This document shows, in pieces, positions 24,227 to 32,619 of a stretch of 55,474 nt of DNA. The DNA is taken from the NCBI GenBank assembly GCA_002703245.1, contig NZTV01000090.1, positions 1 through 55,474 of the forward strand. The letters are read 5' to 3'. A program made the translations under genes and the position numbers. Position 1 is the first letter of the stretch. The number at the start of each line of letters is the position of its first letter. The stretch comes from Microbacterium sp. (GTDB lineage Bacteria; Actinomycetota; Actinomycetes; Actinomycetales; Microbacteriaceae). The notes below the pieces were generated by a model, which ran no database searches, was not told where the DNA came from, and saw only the letters and a program-made list of their open reading frames with translations.

Positions 24227-25324
24227 TCAGCGGGAGAGGGCCTCGGAGAGCTTCACGCGGGCGCCCATGCGCAGCAGCGAGTTCTCGTAGATCTTCGCGG
24301 CCACGACGATCGCGGCGACGCAGGTCGCGATGAGGATCACCAGGGAGAGGAGCGGCTCCCACCACTGCGCCTCGCCGAGGAACATCCGCACCGGCATGCC
24401 GACGGGGGCGGAGAAGGGCACGTACGACATGACCCCGAGTACGACGGGGTTCTCCCAGAAGAAGATCACCAGGAAGTACGGCGCCATGATGAGCATCGTC
24501 AACGGGGTCGTGGTCGACCCGATGTCCTCCTGACGCGAGACCATCGAGGCGGCGGCGGCGAACAGGGTCGCCAACAGCACGAAGCCGAACAGGAAGAAGA
24601 CCGCGAACCAGGCGATCGGTGCACCGAGACCCTGGAGGATCTCGGATTGGCCGGTGACGGTCAGGCCGATGACGGCGATCGCGACGAGGATGAGGATCTC
24701 GCCCACGGCGAGGATCGTGTTGCCGATGACCTTGCCCGCCAGCAGAGACCGCACCGGGATGGCCGAGATGAGCAGCTCGACGACGCGGGTCTGTTTCTCT
24801 TCGACGACCGACTGGGCGATCGTGCCGCCGAACAGCGACGCGGCCATGAGGAAGACGATGCCGAACCCGAGTGCGGCGAGGTAGCCGAGCGCGCCCGGGC
24901 CCGTCTCGGGGTCGAGGATCTCCACCGGTGGCAGCTGGGAGAGCGAGAGCAACAGGTTCGTCGGGGCGCTCGTCTCGGCGACGACGGTGAAACCGGTGGG
25001 GGAGGCGGCGTCGGCGACGATGGCGGCGTCGACCTCGCCGGCGGCGACGAGCTCGCGCGCGTCCGTGTCGGATGCGGCTTCGGTCACCTCCAGGCCGGGG
25101 ACCTCTTGCACGTACTGCTGGGCGTCGGAGGTGACGGCCACGGGCGTCCCGGACGAGTCCTGCGCGGTGAAGCCACCCCAGAGCACGAGGGCGAGGGCGC
25201 CGATGAAGAGGATCGCGAAGGAGATGATGAACGCCTTGCTGCGCAGCTTCGAGCCGATCTCGCGTTCGGCGACCAGCCAGACACTCTGTGCGGTGCGGGG
25301 TTGTGCGGCGGGGAGGGTGTTCAC
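24227..25324 (-). CDS. ABC-2 type transporter permease (NatB-like)
   Basis: 365 aa. One N-terminal helix after SKLRSKAFIISFAILFIGAL, a periplasmic-side domain of about 130 residues (50-185), then five membrane helices. The segment GTIAQSVVEEKQTRVVELLISAIPVRSLLAGKVIG (key V-E-E-K-x-x-R-x-x-E-L-L) is the cytosolic coupling motif of NatB/ABC-2 sodium or drug exporters. It forms an exporter with the ATPase encoded just upstream, overlapping by 4 nt. Substrate may be Na+, an antimicrobial peptide or a lipid; none is decided by sequence. Upstream HK/RR genes suggest stress-induced expression. Confidence 0.92.
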   Translation of the reverse strand: MNTLPAAQPRTAQSVWLVAEREIGSKLRSKAFIISFAILFIGALALVLWGGFTAQDSSGTPVAVTSDAQQYVQEVPGLEVTEAASDTDARELVAAGEVDAAIVADAASPTGFTVVAETSAPTNLLLSLSQLPPVEILDPETGPGALGYLAALGFGIVFLMAASLFGGTIAQSVVEEKQTRVVELLISAIPVRSLLAGKVIGNTILAVGEILILVAIAVIGLTVTGQSEILQGLGAPIAWFAVFFLFGFVLLATLFAAAASMVSRQEDIGSTTTPLTMLIMAPYFLVIFFWENPVVLGVMSYVPFSAPVGMPVRMFLGEAQWWEPLLSLVILIATCVAAIVVAAKIYENSLLRMGARVKLSEALSR

Positions 25325-26205
25325 TGGATGACCTCCTTGAAGATCTGCGACAGGGACGGATGCTGCGGAGCGAAGCCGGCGACGTCGCCCTGGGCGACGG
25401 CGCGGCGGAGCACGCGCTGGGCCGTCTGGTCGCTGTCGACGTCGAACACGGCGTAGCCGCCGTCGAATTCGATGACCTCGACGCCCGCTTCGTCGCGCAG
25501 CCAGCCGGCGTCACCGGTGGAGATGAGTTCGTACCGGCGTCGGGCGTGCGCGGCGCGGAGTTCGTCGCGGCCGCCCGTGGCACGGATGGTGCCGCCGGCG
25601 ATGATGACGAGGTCGTCGCACAGCCGCTCGACGACGTCGAGCTGGTGCGAGCTGAACAGCACCGAGGCCCCCGCCTTTGCACGATCTTGCAGCACCGAGG
25701 CGACCACCTCGACCGCGAGCGGGTCGAGGCCGGAGAACGGCTCATCGAGGATGAGCACCTCGGGGTCGTGCACGAGGGCGGCGGCGATCTGTGCGCGCTG
25801 CTGGTTGCCGAGCGAGAGGGCCTCGATGTTGTCGCCGAGGCGCTCGCCGAGGCCGAGGTCTTCGAGCAGGGCCCGGGCGCGCTTCTCGGCGTCGGCCTTG
25901 CCGAATCCGTGGAGGCGGGCGAGGTAGACGATGTGCTCGAGCACTTTCATCTTCGGGTACAGGCCGCGCTCTTCGGGCATGTATCCGAAGCGGCGGCGGT
26001 CGGCCGGGGTGACGGTGTCGCCGTCGAGGGTGACGGTGCCGGCGTCGCCGGAGAGCACCCCGAGGACGATCCGCATCGTCGTGGTCTTTCCGGCGCCGTT
26101 GCCGCCGACGAAGCCGGTGAGGCGCCCGGGGGCGACGTCGAAGGTGACGTCGTCGAGCACCCGGCGGTCTCCGTAGCTCTTGGTGAGGCCGTGCAGTCGC
26201 AGCAT
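25321..26205 (-). CDS. ABC transporter ATP-binding protein (NatA-like)
   Basis: 294 aa from ATG at 26205 with GGAGA 6 nt upstream; the open frame beyond is unsupported. Walker A GGNGAGKTTT, Q-loop replaced by GYMPEERGLYPKM, signature region ALSLGNQQRAQIAAALV (LSLGN in place of LSGGQ, which is common in the NatA/YhaQ branch), Walker B VLILDEPFSGLDP and H-loop SSHQLD. A C-terminal extension of about 80 residues follows, as in DUF4162-type exporters. It powers the permease whose start codon overlaps its stop (ATGA). The promoter region carries a palindrome at 26219. Confidence 0.93.
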   Translation of the reverse strand: MLRLHGLTKSYGDRRVLDDVTFDVAPGRLTGFVGGNGAGKTTTMRIVLGVLSGDAGTVTLDGDTVTPADRRRFGYMPEERGLYPKMKVLEHIVYLARLHGFGKADAEKRARALLEDLGLGERLGDNIEALSLGNQQRAQIAAALVHDPEVLILDEPFSGLDPLAVEVVASVLQDRAKAGASVLFSSHQLDVVERLCDDLVIIAGGTIRATGGRDELRAAHARRRYELISTGDAGWLRDEAGVEVIEFDGGYAVFDVDSDQTAQRVLRRAVAQGDVAGFAPQHPSLSQIFKEVIQ

Positions 26206-26218
26206 GCCGTTCTCCTTC

Positions 26219-26249
26219 CGACGGGATTCTCCCGTCGTCTTCGACGCTA
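26219..26249 (-). promoter_or_regulatory. Promoter and palindromic operator of the ABC-2 operon
   Basis: CGACGGGA (26219-26226), TTC, TCCCGTCG (26230-26237) is a perfect 8-bp inverted repeat. On the minus strand it directly follows a -10-like TAGCGT (26249 to 26244), so it would overlap the transcription start and early leader of the ATPase gene. It lies between the NarL-type regulator and the transporter it probably controls. Candidate binding site for that regulator or a dedicated repressor. Confidence 0.5.
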
Positions 26250-26314
26250 CGGATCCGGCGGCGCGGGGACATCCCCCGGCGGGTGGGTCGTCGGCTCCCC
26301 CGCGCGGGGGAGGT

Positions 26315-27013
26315 TCAGGCCAGGCCGTACCGGTGGGCGAAGACGACGGCGGCAACCCGGTCGCGGGCGCCGAGCTTCTGGAGCACGTTCGACACGTGGG
26401 TCTTGACCGTCGCCTCACCGATGTACAGGCGTTGCGCGATCTCGGCGTTGCTCAGTGCCTGGGCGACCAGGCGCAGCACCTCCGCCTCGCGTTCGGTGAG
26501 ATCGACGGTCGGCATGGCCGGGGTCTCGAGGGGGGATGCGGATGTCGCACCGGTCGACGGGGCGGACGCGGCGGGTTCGGTGGCCGCCTCCGACCGTGTG
26601 AACCGGGCGATCACACGTCGGGTGACCTCCGGGGCCAGGAGGGCGTCGCCCTCGGCGAGTACCCGCACGGCGTGGACGAGTTCCTCGGGCCCCGCGTTCT
26701 TCAGCACGAAGCCGCTCGCGCCGGCCGACAGTGCGCGAAAGAGGTAGTCGTCGCGGTCGAAGGTGGTCACGATCACGACGGCGGGGGCGCCGTCGACGTC
26801 GGTGACGATGCGCCGGGTGGCGTCGATGCCGTCCATGTCGGGCATCTGCACATCCATGCAGATCACGTCGGGCCGGAGGACGGTTGCGGCGGCGACCGCC
26901 TCGGCTCCGGTTCCGGCCTCGCCCACGACCTGGATCTCGCCGGTCGCCTCGAGGATCATCCGGAAGCCCGCACGCATGACCGCGTGGTCGTCGACGAGCA
27001 GCACCCGGATCAT
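26315..27013 (-). CDS. NarL/FixJ-family response regulator
   Basis: 232 aa. The receiver domain (about 1-120) has acidic pocket DDHAVMRAG, Asp in VICMDVQMPDMDG, and Lys in GFVLKNAGPEEL. A Ser/Ala/Pro linker (about 140-165) leads to the LuxR-type HTH with LTEREAEVLRLVAQALSNAEIAQRLYIGEATVKTHVSNVLQKLGARDRVAAV-type sequence (key T-x-R-E-x-E-V-L, A-T-V-K-T-H). Activated by the kinase whose stop overlaps its start by 4 nt. The ABC-2 exporter 109 nt downstream in the same direction is the likely target. Confidence 0.94.
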   Translation of the reverse strand: MIRVLLVDDHAVMRAGFRMILEATGEIQVVGEAGTGAEAVAAATVLRPDVICMDVQMPDMDGIDATRRIVTDVDGAPAVVIVTTFDRDDYLFRALSAGASGFVLKNAGPEELVHAVRVLAEGDALLAPEVTRRVIARFTRSEAATEPAASAPSTGATSASPLETPAMPTVDLTEREAEVLRLVAQALSNAEIAQRLYIGEATVKTHVSNVLQKLGARDRVAAVVFAHRYGLA

Positions 27014-28272
27014 GCGGGTACCGCCGTGGTGGCGGGCACCTCGGCGCGCACGAGGAAGCCGCCGCGTTCACGGGGGGCGGCGGTGAGGTCGCCGCCGATG
27101 GCGGCGGCACGTTCGCGCATCCCGACGATGCCGAGACCGGGCCGTGGGGTGAGGGTCGCGCGGCCGGTGTTGGTGATCTCGAGCTCGACCTTCTCGGCGC
27201 CGTAGCGCACGCGCACGTCGGCGGTGGCGCCCGGGCCGGCGTGACGCCGCGCGTTGGTGAGGGCCTCCTGCGCGATGCGGTAGAGGGCGACCTCGGTCAC
27301 GGCCGAGAGGGGGCGGGGCTCACCGACGATGGTGAGCGTCGCCGGGAGGCCGTGGTCGCGGGCGTGGGCGACGAGGTCGTCGAGGGCGGCGAGGGTGAGG
27401 GTCGAACCGTCGACGGGTTCGGTGTCGACGGTGGTGCGCAGCGTCTCCAGCAGCCCGCGGAGCTCACCGAGGGCGCTGCGGGCCGATTGTTCGACGCCCT
27501 CGAGGGCGGTCCGGGCGGCGGCCGGGTCGCGGTCGAGCACCGCGCGGGCGGCGCCTGCCTGCACACCCATCGCCGACACGTGGTGGGCGACGACGTCGTG
27601 GAGTTCGCGGGCGATGTGCACCCGGTCGAGGGCGACCGCCTGCGCCGCGGTGACTTCGCGTTCGCGCTCGAGGTCCCGGGTGCGTTCCTGGAGGGCGGCG
27701 TGTTGCTCCGCGGCCGCGAACGCGCGGTCACCCATGTAGTAGGCGCCGCCGAAGAACGCGGCGTTGACCAGGAATTGCAGCAGCATGTAGGCCGCGAACG
27801 GGGAGAACAGGCCCGCCTGCGACAGTGCCTCGTCGGACGGGTCGATCGCGACGCGGAACGTGTTGACGGTGAGCCACACGAACATCCCGACGATGATGCC
27901 GGCGCGGATGATCGTGGCGCGTCGGCGATCGGTGAGCCACGCGCCGACGGTGTAGAAGCTCACGAACAGGGCGATGTTGCCGACGTACACCTCCGGGACG
28001 CGGGCGGTCATCCCCACGAAGTAGGCGACGGCGACGGTGACGGCGACGGCGCCGGGGTGACGTCGCCTCACCGCCAGCGGCGCGGTGAGGGCGAGGGCGT
28101 AGACGAGTCCCCACTCGGGGCCGGGGGCGTCGTCGCCGAAGATGCCCGCGACGGAGTTCAAGGCGGTGCTGAGCACGGCGGCGACGAACAGGGCTGCGGC
28201 GAGCCAGAGATCGTTGCGGAGGGACGCGCGGGTGGCCTCGCGCACCGGGCGCGCGGCGTCGAGGGCGGACAT
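27010..28272 (-). CDS. Sensor histidine kinase (NarX/DesK class, HisKA_3)
   Basis: 420 aa. About six membrane helices (residues 20-200) with short loops, as in the antibiotic- and envelope-stress kinases that govern ABC exporters. A coiled coil precedes HisKA_3 with phospho-accepting His in HIARELHDVVAHHVSAM, then a HATPase_c domain (IAQEALTNARRHAG N-box; GLGIVGMRERAAAIGG G-box). I chose ATG at 28272 because TACGGT (28284 to 28279 on the minus strand) lies 6 nt upstream; the GGAGGG next to the codon is too close to serve as a ribosome-binding site. It forms a two-component pair with the overlapping response regulator. Confidence 0.93.
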   Translation of the reverse strand: MSALDAARPVREATRASLRNDLWLAAALFVAAVLSTALNSVAGIFGDDAPGPEWGLVYALALTAPLAVRRRHPGAVAVTVAVAYFVGMTARVPEVYVGNIALFVSFYTVGAWLTDRRRATIIRAGIIVGMFVWLTVNTFRVAIDPSDEALSQAGLFSPFAAYMLLQFLVNAAFFGGAYYMGDRAFAAAEQHAALQERTRDLEREREVTAAQAVALDRVHIARELHDVVAHHVSAMGVQAGAARAVLDRDPAAARTALEGVEQSARSALGELRGLLETLRTTVDTEPVDGSTLTLAALDDLVAHARDHGLPATLTIVGEPRPLSAVTEVALYRIAQEALTNARRHAGPGATADVRVRYGAEKVELEITNTGRATLTPRPGLGIVGMRERAAAIGGDLTAAPRERGGFLVRAEVPATTAVPA

Positions 28273-28369
28273 CCCTCCACCGTACGACCGGGCGGGTGTC
28301 GCGACATCCCTCCGTCGGGGGAGATCCTCTGCAGACCTGCTGGTTGACTGGGCGCAGGAGAGGAGCCGG

Positions 28370-28954
28370 ATGAACGAGCACCCCAACCGCCGTCGGGCCC
28401 GTCGTCGGGCGGGCACCGCGCCGCGGCACGACGGCAGGGTCGGCGTCGCGATGGTCGGTATGGCCGTGGTGGTGTGGTGGCCGGCGTTCACCCTGGGCGC
28501 CTACGGGGACCTCTTCTTCGATCAACTGATGGCCGTCTGGGCGGCGGCCACGGCGGCTTTCGTCTTCGTCCTGGTCGAGCGGCGTCCGGTGGGCACGCGG
28601 TTGCTCCGCGCATTCCTACTGCTGCTGCCGAGCGTCTGGCTGGCGTTGATGTTCTTCATCAACGACGAGGAGGAGGACATCTTCGTCTTCCTCATCGACG
28701 CCGGAGCGCTCCTTGCCGTGCTGATCGGGCTGCCGTTCACCCTGTGGCTGCTGGTGCGCATCGTGTGGCCCGAGTTCGGGGACGAGACCCGCGTGAGCAC
28801 GAAGTGGCTGATCGCGGTGGTGGTCGTCGGTGTGGCGGCGGCGTCGTTCCTCCTCGGCCTCAACCACACCGCGTTCCTGACCTGCGGAGATTTCGTCGAG
28901 AGCGGGAACGCCCCGCCCGCAGGGTGCATCCCCGATCCGCCCGACGGGGAGTGA
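28370..28954 (+). CDS. Hypothetical membrane protein, four helices
   Basis: 194 aa from ATG 28370, preceded by AGGAG at 28361. A basic N-terminal stretch (RRRARRRAG, about 7-15) is followed by membrane segments near residues 26-46, 51-65, 78-92, 100-130 and 145-160. The short C-terminal tail has two cysteines (FLTCGDFVESGNAPPAGCIPDPPDGE) that could form a disulfide outside the membrane. It is divergent from the histidine kinase, so it might belong to the same regulon, but there is no direct evidence. I recognise no family. Confidence 0.75.
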   Translation: MNEHPNRRRARRRAGTAPRHDGRVGVAMVGMAVVVWWPAFTLGAYGDLFFDQLMAVWAAATAAFVFVLVERRPVGTRLLRAFLLLLPSVWLALMFFINDEEEDIFVFLIDAGALLAVLIGLPFTLWLLVRIVWPEFGDETRVSTKWLIAVVVVGVAAASFLLGLNHTAFLTCGDFVESGNAPPAGCIPDPPDGE

Positions 28955-29134
28955 TCGTCCCGACTCCGCCTCGGGGCGCCGCGGATGAGAGCTTTCTCAC
29001 CCGGCCGGACAACGTCTGATCAGGGGGATTTCGTGGGCGTGCGGTGCGGAACGCGACGCATACGCGACCCGGCGACGACATCGGCGTGCGCTATACGAGA
29101 GAGGCACTCATCCCCCCTCGCCTGAACCTGAAGG

Positions 29135-30508
29135 ATGCCTCATGCGACACCTCCGTCCCGCCCTCGCCGGCGCCGCCGTCACGGGTTGACCGTCACCCTG
29201 CTGGTGGTCACCCCGACCGCCGCCAATGCGCACGGCTACGTCTCCGGCGACGTCGTCGCGCGCGCCGCGGCCCCGCAGAACCTCGACCGGGGCGCCGTCG
29301 CCTACGAACCGCAGTCCCTGGAAGCCCCGAAGGGCTTTCCGGATGCCGGTCCCGCGGACGGCACGCTCGCTTCGGCCGGGGGGCTGTTCGGGGGGAACCT
29401 CGATGAGCAGTCCGAAGACCGGTGGTGGAAGAACCCGGTCTCGACCGGTGAGCTCACCCTCGATTGGACCTTCACGGCCCCCCACCGCACCTCGGAGTTC
29501 CGCTATTACCTCACCACGCGCGACTGGGACCCGAACGACCCGCTCGAGCGCAGCGACTTCGAACTGCTCGCGGTCGTGCCCCATGACGGTTCGGCCGCGT
29601 CGACGAACCCGAGTCACACGGTGACGATACCGGATGACTACTCGGGCTACCACGTCATCTACGCCGTGTGGGACATCGCCGACACCTCGAACGCGTTCTA
29701 CAACACGATCGACCTGGACATCACCGGCGACGGCGCCCCCGTGGACCCCGATCCCGTCGACCCGGATCCGGTGGATCCCGGTCCGGTGGATCCCGGCCCG
29801 GTCGACGCGGTGGGCCACCTGCACGTGATGGCCCGCACCGACACGACCGCCCAGCTCATGTGGACGGCATCGGACGACGCCGTCTCGTACCGGATCTCGC
29901 GCACGGCGCCCGACGGCACCTTCACCTCGGCGCAGACGACCGCGACGGTGTTCGACGACACCGGACTGCAGCCCGAGACGACCTACACCTGGACGGTGTG
30001 GGCCGTCGACGCGGCCGGGGAGCTCAGCGACCCGGTCGAGGTCGTGGCGACGACCTCCGCCACGGTTGTCGACCCTGTCGACCCTGTGGACCCCGTCCCG
30101 ACGGATGCCGCCGCGTGGGACCCGTCCGCGGCATACGTGCGCGGTGACCGCGTGCTCCACGAGGGCGTCGTGTACGAAGCGGTGCAGAGCCACCGTGGAG
30201 TCGGTGACCCGAACTGGATCGCGGCGCCCTCGCTCTGGACGCCCGTCGGGAGCGCGCCCGCCCCCGAGCCGACGCCCGACCCCGAGTCGACGCCCGATCC
30301 CGAGCCGACGCCCGACCCCGAGTCGACGCCCGATCCCGAGCCGACGCCCGACCCGGGTTCGGATGCGTCCGCCTGGAACCCCCGCGGGACGTACGCGGCC
30401 GGCGATGTCGTGACCTGGCAGGGAGCGACCTACGTCGCCGTGCAGGCGCACACCGGCAACGGCGACGAGGGCTGGATCACCGCGCCCTCGCTGTGGCGAC
30501 GCGCCTGA
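29135..30508 (+). CDS. Secreted AA10 lytic polysaccharide monooxygenase with FnIII and two CBM5/12 domains
   Basis: Cleaves crystalline chitin (or cellulose) oxidatively outside the cell using copper. Predicted signal cleavage after ANA leaves His at nt 29231 as the first mature residue, HGYVSGDVVARAAA; with the His in TAPHRTSEF and FY in NAFYNT this makes the AA10 copper site. Domains: AA10 (about 33-205), Pro-Asp linker, FnIII (about 225-315), CBM5/12 (about 328-375, AWDPSAAYVRGDRV), Pro-Glu-Thr linker, second CBM5/12 (about 412-457). Oddity: the best start, ATG 29142 with AAGG at 29131, gives MRHLRPALAGAAVTG and then a stop; one extra G at 29183-29185 would join it to LTVTLLVVTPTAANA. The ATG at 29135 is in frame but gives an unusual Arg-rich n-region. 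Frameshift or sequencing error is likely. Confidence 0.88.
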   Translation: MPHATPPSRPRRRRRHGLTVTLLVVTPTAANAHGYVSGDVVARAAAPQNLDRGAVAYEPQSLEAPKGFPDAGPADGTLASAGGLFGGNLDEQSEDRWWKNPVSTGELTLDWTFTAPHRTSEFRYYLTTRDWDPNDPLERSDFELLAVVPHDGSAASTNPSHTVTIPDDYSGYHVIYAVWDIADTSNAFYNTIDLDITGDGAPVDPDPVDPDPVDPGPVDPGPVDAVGHLHVMARTDTTAQLMWTASDDAVSYRISRTAPDGTFTSAQTTATVFDDTGLQPETTYTWTVWAVDAAGELSDPVEVVATTSATVVDPVDPVDPVPTDAAAWDPSAAYVRGDRVLHEGVVYEAVQSHRGVGDPNWIAAPSLWTPVGSAPAPEPTPDPESTPDPEPTPDPESTPDPEPTPDPGSDASAWNPRGTYAAGDVVTWQGATYVAVQAHTGNGDEGWITAPSLWRRA

Positions 30509-30561
30509 GCGACCCCGCCGGCACGCCCGGCGCGCCGGCCCGACACCGCGCCGTTGCGGCG

Positions 30562-31047
30562 TCAGGCCGGCGCAGCACGGAGGACGAGTGCCTCGGTGAC
30601 GCCGAAGACCGCGATCGCCGAGCGATCCTTCTCCGCCAGCGGCGTCGTCTCGATCGGCACGATCCGCGGGTCGACGACCGCGATCTCGTCACCGCCGACC
30701 AGCAAGGCCGCCCCCTCCGCGGCGAGCACGTTCTTCAGCCATTGGGTGCCCCGCCCGTACGGCAGGGTCACGAAGAACTCGTCGCCTTCGCGGTGCGTCG
30801 CGATCGGAGTCTCGTACTCCGTGCCCGATGTGCGGCCACGGTGCCGGATCACGCTCCAGGGCGACTCGGGCGTGCCCGCCGCGCGCAACGCGCCGGGATT
30901 GAGCACATCGCGTTGCACCACCCTCACGACCTGGAGGACCTTCGGATTCCTCGTGCGCACACCGATGACGAAGACGGCCAGCACACCGGCGAGGCCGACG
31001 AACAGGGTCGCCGTGACCGAGACGAGGATGTGCGCGAGCGAGGTCAT
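30562..31047 (-). CDS. Deazaflavin-dependent nitroreductase family protein
   Basis: 161 aa from ATG at 31047 (a GTG at 31080 is an alternative). An N-terminal hydrophobic helix (about 1-28) anchors it; then comes the DUF385/Ddn split-barrel domain with VIRHRGRTSGTEYETPI, GDEFFVTLPYGRGTQWLKNVLAAEGAALL, the pattern of F420H2-dependent (or FMN-binding) reductases in actinobacteria. Key segment is R-G-R-x-S-G-x-x-x-x-T-P. Substrates may be quinones or aromatic compounds; the cofactor cannot be decided here. It stands alone between the LPMO and exonuclease III genes, convergent with the LPMO gene. Confidence 0.85.
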   Translation of the reverse strand: MTSLAHILVSVTATLFVGLAGVLAVFVIGVRTRNPKVLQVVRVVQRDVLNPGALRAAGTPESPWSVIRHRGRTSGTEYETPIATHREGDEFFVTLPYGRGTQWLKNVLAAEGAALLVGGDEIAVVDPRIVPIETTPLAEKDRSAIAVFGVTEALVLRAAPA

Positions 31048-31103
31048 GCGACCAGCATCCCGAGTCCCCGTCCGGGTCACAACCCCCGTGGGGCGAGGTG
31101 AGG

Positions 31104-31943
31104 TCAGAAGATCATCGGGCGATCGTCGTCATCCGCACCGTCCAGGTCCAGATCGACCACGACCGGCACATGGTCGCTCGGGCCCTCGCCCTTGCGTTCG
31201 TCACGGTGGATGGATGCGTCGGTCACCGCGTCGGCGAGGGTCTCCGAGCCGAGGATGAAGTCGATGCGCAGGCCCTCGTTGCGGGGGAAGCGCAGCCGCT
31301 TGTAATCCCAGTAGGTGTAGCCGGTCGGGATCAGTGGGCGCACGACGTCGACGACGCCCGCCGAGGTGAGCGACTGGAACGCCTGACGCTCGGGCGGGGA
31401 GACATGGGTGGAGAAGCCGGGCACGATCGTCGGATCGCCGTTGTCGGCGTCGGTCGGGGCGATGTTGTAGTCGCCCACCAGCGCGAGCGGCAGGTCCGGG
31501 TCGGCGGCCAACACGTCGCGGGTGTGCTCTTCGAGCGCCGCCAGCCACCGCAGCTTGTAGTCGTAGTGCGGATCGCCCAGGCCGCGTCCGTTGGGAACGT
31601 ACAGGCTCCACACCCGGACGCCGCCGGTGGTCACACCGATCGCGCGCGCCTCCAGCGGCGCATCCGGCCCCTCGTGACCCTTCGCGAACCCGGGCATGCC
31701 CGGGAAGGCGGTCTCGACGTCGGTCATCGGCTCGCGGCTGGCGACCGCCACACCGTTCCACTGGGAGAAGCCGTGGGCACGCACCTCGTATCCGGCGGCC
31801 TCGAACGCCTCATACGGGAACTGCTCCTGCTTGCACTTGATCTCCTGCATCGCGAGGACGTCGATGTGCTCGCGGACGGCGAAGTCGACGATGCGGTCGA
31901 CGCGGGCGCGGATCGAATTGACGTTCCAGGTGGCCAGGCGCAT
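31104..31943 (-). CDS. xthA: Exodeoxyribonuclease III
   Basis: 279 aa. Class II AP endonuclease/3'-5' exonuclease in base excision repair. Start MRLATWNVNSIRAR is the family N-terminus. Catalytic residues: Asn in WNVNS, Glu in MQEIKCKQ, Asp/Asn in VGDYNIAPTDAD, and the C-terminal GPSDHVPVVVDL with the general-base His. Start ATG at 31943 follows TAGGCT (31956 to 31951 on the minus strand) by 7 nt, leaderless. It is divergent from pyrE with 46 bp between; the two -10 boxes lie back to back. Confidence 0.94.
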   Translation of the reverse strand: MRLATWNVNSIRARVDRIVDFAVREHIDVLAMQEIKCKQEQFPYEAFEAAGYEVRAHGFSQWNGVAVASREPMTDVETAFPGMPGFAKGHEGPDAPLEARAIGVTTGGVRVWSLYVPNGRGLGDPHYDYKLRWLAALEEHTRDVLAADPDLPLALVGDYNIAPTDADNGDPTIVPGFSTHVSPPERQAFQSLTSAGVVDVVRPLIPTGYTYWDYKRLRFPRNEGLRIDFILGSETLADAVTDASIHRDERKGEGPSDHVPVVVDLDLDGADDDDRPMIF

Positions 31944-31989
31944 GGATTCCAGCCTAAGCGCGGGCGCGGACTCTCCTAGACTCGACACC

Positions 31990-32568
31990 ATGACCGCCGC
32001 CTCCACCGCAGAGCTCGAGATCGACCGACAGAACCTGATCGCGCTGATCAAGGCCGAGGCCGTCTTCCACGGCGACTTCACCCTCTCGAGCGGCAAGAAG
32101 GCGTCGTACTACGTCGACATGCGCAAGCTCACCCTCGACCACCGCGCCGCCCCCGCGATCGGGCGCATCATGCTCGACCTCATCCGCGACATCGACGGCA
32201 TCGTCGCCGTCGGAGGGTTGACCCTCGGCGCCGATCCCATCGCCAACGCCGTCATGCACGAGTCCGCACGGACCGATGCTCCGCTGGACGCGTTCGTGGT
32301 GCGCAAGGAGCCGAAGGACCACGGACGCGGCCGCCAGGTCGAGGGCGCGGATATCTCCGGAAAGCGCGTCGTGGTCGTCGAAGACACCTCCACCACCGGG
32401 CAGTCCGCACTCAAGGCCGTCGAGGCCCTCCGACGCGAGGGCGCCGAGCCGGTCGCGGTCGCCGTGATCGTCGACCGGAAGACCGGCGCACAGGCCGCCG
32501 TCGAGGCCGCGGGGCTGCAGTGGCTGGCCGCCGTTGACCTCGACGACCTCGGACTCGCCCCGCAATAG
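31990..32568 (+). CDS. pyrE: Orotate phosphoribosyltransferase
   Basis: 192 aa. Converts orotate and PRPP to OMP in pyrimidine synthesis. The substrate loop FHGDFTLSSGKKASYYVDMRKLTL matches OPRTase, with catalytic loop RKEPKDHGRGRQVEG and the PRPP-binding motif RVVVVEDTSTTGQSAL (E-D-T-S-T-T-G). ATG 31990 sits 7 nt after TAGACT (31977-31982), so it is leaderless; longer upstream frame overlaps xthA and is not real. Stand-alone, not with other pyr genes. Confidence 0.95.
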   Translation: MTAASTAELEIDRQNLIALIKAEAVFHGDFTLSSGKKASYYVDMRKLTLDHRAAPAIGRIMLDLIRDIDGIVAVGGLTLGADPIANAVMHESARTDAPLDAFVVRKEPKDHGRGRQVEGADISGKRVVVVEDTSTTGQSALKAVEALRREGAEPVAVAVIVDRKTGAQAAVEAAGLQWLAAVDLDDLGLAPQ

Positions 32569-32619
32569 CACGCGCGTGCCCCGGGAATACGCGGGTGCCG
32601 GGGAGGCGTTGCGCCCAGC

